Positions 57,601-64,000 of a DNA stretch of 64,000 nucleotides are shown in pieces (the first letter of the stretch is position 1; the number at the start of each line of letters is the position of its first letter). Location: the NCBI GenBank assembly GCA_029237695.1, contig CM055278.1, positions 72,531,188-72,595,187 of the forward strand, given 5' to 3'. Made by a program: the position numbers and the translations under genes. Origin of the DNA: Conchocele bisecta. Its lineage: Eukaryota > Mollusca > Bivalvia > Lucinida > Thyasiridae. Below the pieces are notes generated by a model, which was not told the DNA's origin, ran no database searches, and saw only the letters and a program-made list of their open reading frames with translations.

Positions 57601-59790
57601 NNNNNNNNNNNNNNNNNNNNNNNNNNNNNNNNNNNNNNNNNNNNNNNNNNNNNNNNNNNNNNNNNNNNNNNNNNNNNNNNNNNNNNNNNNNNNNNNNNNN
57701 NNNNNNNNNNNNNNNNNNNNNNNNNNNNNNNNNNNNNNNNNNNNNNNNNNNNNNNNNNNNNNNNNNNNNNNNNNNNNNNNNNNNNNNNNNNNNNNNNNNN
57801 NNNNNNNNNNNNNNNNNNNNNNNNNNNNNNNNNNNNNNNNNNNNNNNNNNNNNNNNNNNNNNNNNNNNNNNNNNNNNNNNNNNNNNNNNNNNNNNNNNNN
57901 NNNNNNNNNNNNNNNNNNNNNNNNNNNNNNNNNNNNNNNNNNNNNNNNNNNNNNNNNNNNNNNNNNNNNNNNNNNNNNNNNNNNNNNNNNNNNNNNNNNN
58001 NNNNNNNNNNNNNNNNNNNNNNNNNNNNNNNNNNNNNNNNNNNNNNNNNNNNNNNNNNNNNNNNNNNNNNNNNNNNNNNNNNNNNNNGCAATTGTGCATA
58101 CCAAAAACAAATGACAACTCAAATGCACATACAAATACACCTACAAATACCAAACTAGACACATACATGTACGTGCTTTTTCAGCATTAAACAGGCACAT
58201 GTTTATCTTCTGAATATTCCATAAAAATGTAATATGTCTCGAACAGCTACGGCGGTGTATTAAAACGCTTCATCTCAGCATTGGATACATATGGACATGT
58301 GATATTATTCAGTGAAATAATAGTAACTGTGCCAATTTAATACAACACATTCATTTTTGCCTAACTGACAATGATAGTATCACTTGTGAATAACGGGTAC
58401 AAGGTGCATGCTCAGTTGCTTACAACAACAACAACGTCGCCCACTCCAAAGTAAGTATTATTTGATAGTTTCCTTAATATGCAACGGATTTTAATGAAAT
58501 ATGGCGCAGCAAACGCGTCTTCATGAGCTGCATTTGGTGGTCTATGGAGTTTGTCACAGATTTATGTGGTTTTTGCGAAGAATGATTCTTCGCAAAAACG
58601 ACAGAAGTTTGGGCGAAAATACAGAGACCACCAAATGCAGCTTAACAAGACGCGTTTGATGCACCATATTTGATCAAAATCTGTTACGTAATAAGGACAC
58701 TATAAAATAATACGTACTTTGAATCGGTACTTGTTGTTGTTGTTAGTACCACGTGATCATACACTTTGGGGTAGCAGATATTGTACAATGGTTAAAATGT
58801 TAACACTTTTACAATCCCTGCTACGCGTTATTGACATGTGAATATTACTATGTTCCATAAAATTTGACTTTCGTTTATTTTCAGTCATCGCAACAAAATA
58901 CGAAGCATACGGTCTGTATAAATTCGTCACTTCAAGATGTCCGGATCACCACCGTGAGATATTCTGTTTTATGACATAATGAAATGTTCCCTTATAAATT
59001 TGACCATCTTGTAATTGACGTCAAAAGTCGACATGTGGTCCGTCAGCGCAAATGCGGCTTTAAAATCTCTGCCAACGTTCGATTTCATTTACAGATAATA
59101 TCGAGTAAAATAGTGTTTGGCGAATTACGGAGAATATTGAACATTTCATATCGTTCATGAAATACATATTATACATAATCTGACAAATGACAGGTGCCTT
59201 ATATTTGATTTAATATACATGTGTACTAGGTAAATATGTACAGGATAAGTTCAAGATTTTATTAATAAGCGATTGTGTGGGTAGTGTGGATCACAGATTA
59301 AGTTATATTACTGTTCCGTGAAACTTTTGTTGTACAGTTCTACGTGTCTGGGGGCCGTTTCACTAAACTTGGTACGATTGAAATGTTCGTAAGTGCAAAT
59401 TTAGGATATTCTGGACAGTTCAACTGATGGATTTACATTTATTGAACATAGGCTGCATCTGCTAAATAAATGTAAATCCAATACTTATTTACAAGAACAC
59501 TTTGTTAATGTGAAATTACAGACTATCATAATGTTGTTCTTATGAACATATTAGTCGAAATGCGAACTCGAAGTAAAACAGTTTAGACTCTGGGTGATAT
59601 TATATAATGATTGCTGATGCCCATGTTTCTTCGCAGCTTATTGATACACAGATATCGCCAGCCTCTACAGCTGGCGACTCTACGTTCCTCTATCAGTCCA
59701 CACAGGTAGGTAAATGTACAAGGGCGCCTAGACTAACATTTTCCAAATAAGCCAATAGATAGTAAGAAAACGACCACCTTCGCCTCCCCC

Positions 59791-59835
<45 letters not shown>

Positions 59836-61502
59836 ACTTTCTATCTCTGTCTTTTTCTCATCAGAATAGTATATGAAACAACACACCGACAGTGATCACA
59901 ATAACGCGTCCGTTCGTCCGTCCGTCAATAATGTTGAACTCGTGTAAGCTCATTTCCCCTCTCTTTGAAAATCTCCAAAAATATCGTTTACAAGTGATTA
60001 CAATTATTTTCAATCCTATTTTTACAGTTTTGTCCAAATTCCAACAAAGAATTCCATCCTCACGTAGCGTAAAATAACACTATGGTGAACGTCGCTCAAT
60101 GCGAATGGAAAGTTAACACATTTAAGTATTTCTTCACAATACTGTGTTTTTCGAATTCGAAATTTCGAATCGATGCTAACTTCCAAAAGTTCTAGAGTTT
60201 ATTGATGTTTGAGCTTTTGTGATGTGCCCAAATGTCTGTCGTGGCCAATACAAATGCTCAAAATTAAATCATGTACATCATTTGGAGTTTAAATTATTTC
60301 ATACTGTTTTATTTGCACTTTGCCAGAGTCCACAGCCAAACAACAGAAGACAAAATGAAGATCGTCCCAAATGCACAACGGTATGTAGTAGTTTGATTTA
60401 TAATTCCTTAAAAATTATAATCTCACTATAATCTGCAATACGCTACTTAGTTGGATTTTGAAATTCAGTTTAATTTAGATAAATACTAGTATTTAATTCA
60501 GTTCAACTGTCAGTATGTTCAATGTTCAGCCGTGGGTAAACGTTTGCCGTGGCACGAGGGAACTATTTGAACCCTAAGGCCGTAGGCCGCGGGTTGAAAC
60601 AGTTCCCGAGTGCCACGACAAAATCTTACTAACGTCTGGACATGGTCAAACGTTTTTATTACATTTCCGTCGGAAATATAATGTAATTTGAGCATATACG
60701 CAGTACTTTCGGTACTATGATAACCCGTTCCATTCAAACAGCTGATTTTGTTGTCTACTGCCATGGTCAAACAGCACGCTCTGTACGTTTGCAAACGGCT
60801 GTGAGCGGTGTCAAACAACGACATTCATGTAACGATAACTTTCAAATTTCATTTAAAGGCACATATCATACATTTACAATTTAATTCATTTATGGCCGGT
60901 TCTATAAAGTTTAAAGCGTATATTGTCACAAGCATTGTCGTGAAAAGTATGAATTGTTTCGAGTACCTCAATAATTTCATAGGATCAGAAATTCAGGATT
61001 GATGGATATGTATAACCTTGTAAATAAGCCTGTCGGTGATTATTTCATATTGAAATAAAACTGGCTGCTCTGTATATGTCGTAGTCCCATCGGTTTATTT
61101 AATAAGCAATACAACAGTGGATGTTGCGTTTACTGTAGTTAGAAAAACATTTGTTTAAAGTGCACGAGTCCGAATGACTCCTCGAAAAAATCTTAGACAG
61201 ACCATGTTTTATACTACAGTAAAAGCAACTGCCCATGGTGTTATTACTTATATATACATTGCATGATCTTGAATGTTACAAAACGCTTAGTACATAAATC
61301 CATCATACCATCGACAATATACACCGTAGGAAATCTTATTAGCATAATTGCCTACTGATGACGTCATGAAACTTCTTGCCTATTGTTCTTCTACTTTCAG
61401 AGAGAACGATGTTTGTGTATCTCCCTAATAACTGTTGCTACGGTGCTGATATTAGTAGTTGCTGCCACTCTGTTATACTTTCTTGTATTCAAGGACACCT
61501 GA
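51491..61502 (+). CDS. Seven-exon gene for a 192-residue PPxY, C-terminally membrane-anchored protein (unknown family)
   Basis: Seven exons join in phase 0: 51491-51604, 52865-52945, 57326-57415, 58885-58953, 59637-59705, 60327-60380 and 61401-61502. Donors are GTGAGT, GTAAGT, GTACGC, GTGAGA, GTAGGT and GTATGT; each acceptor is a T-rich or A/T-rich tract ending in AG. The ATG has AGG before it. Residues 1-159 are polar and Ser/Thr/Gln-rich, with a PPPDY (PPxY) motif at 49-53. Residues 164-189 form one hydrophobic helix, followed by Lys-Asp-Thr and TGA. This suggests a cytosolic N-terminus anchored by a C-terminal helix; Cys163 and Cys165 could be acylated. PPxY motifs bind WW domains such as those of NEDD4-type ligases (family knowledge). 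No homologue is recognised. An upstream exon, or an exon hidden in the N gap, cannot be excluded. Confidence 0.72.
51776..52018. mobile_element. MITE in intron 1
   Basis: AACCCTTACACC...TTGTCGTCTGCTGTT at the left pairs with AACAGCAGACGACAATTG...TAAGGGTT at the right. The interior has TGCTTTGACAGCACTTTAGA twice and its inverse once. Confidence 0.75.
52425..52810. mobile_element. Foldback MITE, CAAGGTGTATGATCACGTGG ends (copy 3), intron 1
   Basis: Full-length. CAAGGTGTATGATCACGTGG pairs with CCACGTGATCATGCACCTTG. It lies just upstream of exon 2. Confidence 0.88.
52865..52945 (+). CDS. Exon 2 (27 codons), PPxY motif
   Basis: Acceptor TTTACAG, donor GTAAGT. Encodes QYTPPEPPPDYDADVD, a proline-rich acidic segment with a PPxY site. 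A foldback MITE ends 54 bases upstream. Confidence 0.78.
53341..53830 (+). mobile_element. SINE-like B-box family element (copy), intron 2
   Basis: A GTTTGTTTG run at 53344-53367, then GGGGTTTAGCGGCCTATCAA, GGCCGGGTCAGTGGG, TACATGTACA repeats, AATCCCAAAATCAGAA, CAGCCCTGAAATC, CACTTGGCCCCCTCC and AACCCCACCGTTAATTT. Confidence 0.65.
54243..54537 (-). mobile_element. MITE of the AGAATAGTAGG/TATCCCGTCAACAC family (copy 5), intron 2
   Basis: The two modules are in the opposite order to copy 3 on the plus strand, so it lies on the minus strand. The palindrome is at 54391-54537. Confidence 0.85.
54830..55680 (-). repeat. Inverted segmental duplication, copy 2 (intron 2)
   Basis: The compact counterpart of 38740-42300. 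It lacks the foldbacks and the 0.7-kb element found there and carries the SINE at 55203-55400 without the central insertion. Confidence 0.85.
55203..55400 (-). mobile_element. tRNA-derived SINE, 5'-truncated, minus strand
   Basis: AAACTTTATTTATATATTTA tail, AACCGGAATACTC and ATCCTGTCTGGCGACCACCA body, GTTCGATCTTC head remnant read in reverse. It lies within the duplicated segment. Confidence 0.8.
56612..57000. mobile_element. Palindromic MITE, GGAAAAGTCG family (copy 2), intron 2
   Basis: The flank has TATAATTCCAGCACAAAC, CCCTAACATTCGATTGGCCC and a 9-base CGCGGGCAA repeat. It is followed by the palindrome with GGAATTTATCGGGG arms (56860-57000). Inverted relative to 63551-63905. Confidence 0.8.
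57326..57415 (+). CDS. Exon 3 (30 codons)
   Basis: Acceptor ATTATAG, donor GTACGC (weaker). Acidic and Thr-rich, containing RPLLEE. It lies 170 bases before the assembly gap. Confidence 0.65.
57588..58087. other. Assembly gap of 500 N
   Basis: Exactly 500 N in intron 3. Both edges carry GCAATTGTGCAT and the flanks are ACATAC/ACAAATAC-rich low-complexity sequence. Confidence 0.98.
58400..58768. mobile_element. Foldback MITE, GATCACGTGG family (copy 4, reverse), intron 3
   Basis: CAAGGTGCATGCTCAG at the left and ACGTGATCATACACTTTG at the right. The AATATGGCGCAGCAAACGCG and GCGAAAATACAGAGACC arms match 27736-28092. Confidence 0.85.
58885..58953 (+). CDS. Exon 4 (23 codons)
   Basis: Acceptor TTATTTTCAG, donor GTGAGA. 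Polar, with one Cys. A foldback MITE ends about 115 bases upstream. Confidence 0.7.
59351..59583. mobile_element. Foldback element, GTTTCACTAAACTTCG family (copy 3), intron 4
   Basis: GGGGCCGTTTCACTAAACTT at the left; GATTTACATTTATTGAACAT and AAATAAATGTAAATCC in the middle; a decayed right end. Confidence 0.6.
59637..59705 (+). CDS. Exon 5 (23 codons)
   Basis: Acceptor TTTCTTCGCAG, donor GTAGGT. Ser/Thr-rich, ends FLYQSTQ. The same length as exon 4. Confidence 0.72.
59785..59832. repeat. (CT)n microsatellite in intron 5
   Basis: Over 45 bases of nearly uninterrupted CT dinucleotides. A leader-like CGTCCGTTCGTCCGTCCGTC lies at 59907. Confidence 0.95.
60327..60380 (+). CDS. Exon 6 (18 codons)
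   Basis: Acceptor CACTTTGCCAG, donor GTATGT. Basic and Asn/Gln-rich, giving positive charges just before the membrane segment. Confidence 0.68.
60525..60830. repeat. Foldback-like sequence in intron 6
   Basis: TGCCGTGGCACGAGGGAACT pairs with AGTTCCCGAGTGCCACGACA, around CTAAGGCCGTAGGCCGCGG. A short outer pairing (GTAAACGTTTGCCG, TACGTTTGCAAACGGC) suggests a larger MITE. Confidence 0.55.
61401..61502 (+). CDS. Exon 7 (33 codons and stop), membrane helix
   Basis: Acceptor CTTCTACTTTCAG. Starts RERCLCISLI, then an uninterrupted hydrophobic helix of about 26 residues, ending FKDT and TGA. Being terminal, it fixes the frame of the upstream exons. Confidence 0.75.
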   Translation, partial: RERCLCISLITVATVLILVVAATLLYFLVFKDT

Positions 61503-62472
61503 GACTTACCAATGCTAGGTTTAAATGGAGTGCCGTTATTACATGTATTCGAATGCGAGTATATGGTTGTGATTAATTACAAAAACAAGACCAACACCAG
61601 CAGCAGCAACTGAAAGGCGTGAATATGTCCCCACGGACGAATACGCCAGTAGACCTATTCGCGTTCCCTTAACACGCGAATATGTCCGCAGGAAACGAAT
61701 ATGCCCGCAGTGATTTTGGGGGTCGTCTCAAAGTGAATTTTCAATATATGTGCAGATATATCATTTATGGATTGGCTGCAACAGAAACTTTGATTATTTG
61801 CAGATATTACAGTCATGGTGATTTATTAAACGTCGAGTTTATTGAATCATATGAAACGAGGGTATTGTAGGAATACACGATGTGGTTGGATCATTCGGGG
61901 TATAAACGTTAACCAATCCAACAATACTGGATGAGGGTCATAGACCATACACCTTCAGCCAGTAGTGTTGGATTGTTAATGCACAACTTGTCAAAACATG
62001 TCGTTTATCCAGCCCAATTATATTTATTTGTCATATTGTCCAGATTTAAAAAAAAAAGTTTACAGTAATAGTCCAATCGCGTGTATTATTTTTATGACGG
62101 TTTGCATAAATACCAGTGACGTAGCGCCAACATGACCGTATCGTGATCAACAGAATGTCGCACAAATACATGTAAGTGTTTCTTCCGTGCTTTTGACATA
62201 TGAAATAAATTTCAAGCTTTCAGCATTAATGACTGACTTTATAGAACACCAACCTTTGTTTCGAAGACAACAGATTCGTGAACGTGATTGAATATTTGTA
62301 TACAGTGTATCGGACCCTATTATTCGTAGCGTATACTATATTGTACATTGAATTGCCATCTGACAAGCTATCGGCCAGTTTCACATCTTGTAGCGTTTGA
62401 AACATACTGACAAATGGACTACCAAATGTGCAACATGTAGCAAGGGTAATCAGTTACGACGAGATATCAATT
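61503..62472. other. Downstream of the seven-exon gene; short word array
   Basis: 61615-61715 repeats CGAATATGTCC/CGAATATGCCCGCAG and TTCGCGTT words. GGATGGTTGGAT/AATCCAACAATACTGG and its inverse form a hairpin near 61880-61975. An AATAAA at about 62203 is one possible poly(A) signal for the gene. No other gene is seen. Confidence 0.45.
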
Positions 62473-62736
62473 TTATCCCGTCAACACAGTGCGTATGTGC
62501 CGTGAAACACGGTGCCGTGAAACATTTTTGATATCCAGTCAATACTATTTTTGCATTTTACAGCCATTTGTAGGTGTGACGGGATAAATAGAATAGTAGG
62601 TTAGTGCCGTGAATGGGAAAAAATATCTGGCGCGGCACGGAAACGGGATGTGCTCGGCAGAGCCTCGCCCATCCCGTTTCCTGAGCCTTGCCAGATATTT
62701 TTCCCCATTCACGGCACTAACCTACTATTCTCTATC
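62473..62736 (-). mobile_element. MITE of the AGAATAGTAGG/TATCCCGTCAACAC family (copy 6)
   Basis: The second module (62473-62587) is shortened by an internal deletion. The palindrome is at 62588-62736. Confidence 0.85.
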
Positions 62737-62765
62737 TATTTTCCTTACATGTATTTCTGAACCAA

Positions 62766-62836
62766 AGTATATGTTATGACTACTCATTTGAGCCGTCTCG
62801 GCGAGACGGTTCAAATGAGTGGTCACAGCATATACT
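62766..62836. repeat. Short palindrome
   Basis: GTATATGTTATGACTACTCA pairs with TGAGTGGTCACAGCATATAC, with ACCGTCTC/GAGACGGT at the tip (GCCGTCTCGGCGAGACGG). Confidence 0.8.
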
Positions 62837-62860
62837 TCTGATGAGAAATAAAGAAATTAT

Positions 62861-62916
62861 TGAGCCTTGCCGGATATTTTTTCCCATTCACGGCACTAAC
62901 CTAATATTCTCTATAT
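62861..62916 (-). mobile_element. Terminal fragment of the AGAATAGTAGG MITE (copy 7)
   Basis: Only the last arm, TGAGCCTTGCCGGATATTTT to CTAATATTCTCTATA. The palindrome at 62766-62836 separates it from copy 6. Confidence 0.8.
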
Positions 62917-63550
62917 CTCCTGTCAATGTAAACACCATGATGATGCACCATTAGTTATAAAATGTGTCTTACCAAATTCTACAATGACCGTGTTACAATG
63001 TGTAAATTATTAGGTCATTCCACTCACCTAAATTTAGAACTACATGTATGACAACATTACCACACATAGTAAAACCCTTATTATAGCAGCACAAGTCCAT
63101 ACAAAGCCATATTCCTCATTGCACTCAATACAGCATACATGATACATAATATGTGTACAGATAAGGTATGCTATATGAGTGTGCACTCTATATATATATA
63201 TATATCCTGTGTGGAGATGTGTTCAGTAACAAATGAGCATATTTATTATTGTCAGAAATGAGACTTGGTACTAACATGGGCTACATATAACGGATCGGAC
63301 GTTGTTAATAATTACTTTTAAAACAGAGTGTACTAATTGTATTACTGTCAAAAGCTACATGATGTGAAACTGGCAGATAGCTTGTCCATGTTAAGATGGC
63401 TCATGTGGCAACTCAATGCATAGCATAGTATATACTAAGAAGAACAGGGTCAGATAGACTTTATACAACTATTTAACCACTTTTACCAACTATTGTATTC
63501 CACACAAATGATGGTGTTCTATGACAATCAGCCACGATATGTTGAACAAT
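62917..63550. other. No supported gene
   Basis: AT-rich, with a (TA)n run at 63189-63206. No coding evidence. Confidence 0.4.
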
Positions 63551-63905
63551 ATAGGAATGAATTGCCTTTTTGTGGAATTTATCGGGGTATAAACTTGGAA
63601 AAGTCGCGGGAATACTGGACGAAGGCCGGAAGGCCTCGTCCAGTATTCCCGCGACTTTTCCAAGTTTATATCCCCGATAAATTCCACAAAAATGCCATTC
63701 ATTCCTTATAATTCCAGCATTTGAAAGAAATTCATCAAAAAATGTGTTTATTTTCCGCTTTCTTAAGAATTATTGTAACTGCGCCTCACGGTTACGGAAA
63801 GTAGTTCGGCATGGGAGTTTACTGGGATATACATTTTGGACAGAGACTTGCTACGGGCCAATCAAATGTTAGGGAATTGTGTAAATATTTTTGTGCTGGA
63901 ATTAC
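63551..63905. mobile_element. Palindromic MITE, GGAAAAGTCG family (copy 3)
   Basis: The palindrome at 63555-63710, with TTTGTGGAATTTATCGGGG arms and the GGAAAAGTCGCGGGAATACT core, is followed by the flank with TACTGGGATATAC and GGGCCAATCAAATGTTAGGG. Opposite orientation to 56612-57000. Confidence 0.85.
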
Positions 63906-64000
63906 TGCTTCAGTAAAATCAATTTCAAATCGATACAAACATAATTATACTGCTCTGGCGTGTATTAATGTGTGTACTCTAGTCATATGCCCGGATGTGG

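Noticed and set aside
57452..58190. ORFs spanning the N gap
   Set aside because: They are mostly unknown bases read as open codons.

Overview
The window reads as an AT-rich, intron-rich metazoan nuclear scaffold, most likely from a bivalve mollusc. This is inferred from several things: tRNA-headed SINEs, a 2A-bearing PHD/APE LINE, YR retroelement and Crypton-like relics, many foldback MITEs, diverged arrays led by CGTCCGTCCGT runs, and a GT11 fucosyltransferase. There is no operon structure, and one 500-N assembly gap lies at 57588-58087. The species cannot be named from the sequence alone.

Two host genes are supported. (1) A single-exon GT11 alpha-1,2-fucosyltransferase-like gene on the minus strand (9834-10943). 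A palindromic MITE abuts its start codon. (2) A previously unmarked seven-exon gene on the plus strand (51491-61502), pieced together here from splice sites. It encodes about 192 residues with a PPxY motif in exon 2 and one C-terminal membrane segment in exon 7. All six introns are phase 0, so every internal exon can be skipped without a frameshift. Its family is not recognised.

Layout. 0.6-4.1 kb: frameshifted CR1/L2-type LINE (minus). 4.6-9.5 kb: decayed Crypton-like tyrosine recombinase with inserted MITEs, a GATATC word array, and a TIR element containing an exon-like ORF. 9.8-11.2 kb: fucosyltransferase plus MITE. 11.5-13.9 kb: SINE-like element and stacked foldbacks. 14.1-16.9 kb: diverged tandem arrays. 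17.2-17.7 and 27.1-27.6 kb: pentamer satellites. 17.9-19 kb: SINE and GC-rich TIR element. 19.9-24.6 kb: duplicated segments, a YqaJ-like nuclease fragment, and a MITE whose empty site is present in the same window. 27.7-29.9 kb: DIRS/Ngaro-like YR retroelement relic. 30.4-31.4 kb: another tandem array. 32.3-38.7 kb: a 6.4-kb element with 22-bp TIRs and a perfect 8-bp target duplication. 38.7-42.3 kb: inverted segmental copy of 54.8-55.7 kb, with nested insertions. 44-51 kb: foldbacks and a small relative of the 6.4-kb element. 51.5-61.5 kb: the seven-exon gene, whose introns carry many MITEs. 61.6-64 kb: more MITEs.

The most interesting system is a transposon group defined here by ACGGA-starting 22-bp TIRs, 8-bp target duplications, and subterminal arrays of short self-complementary 'words' built on CGTTCCCACGA. 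It has a 6.4-kb member (32304-38712), a 0.5-kb member (46383-46880) and a truncated copy near 47.2 kb. No transposase is visible in it. Everything here rests on reading the sequence; no database search was run.
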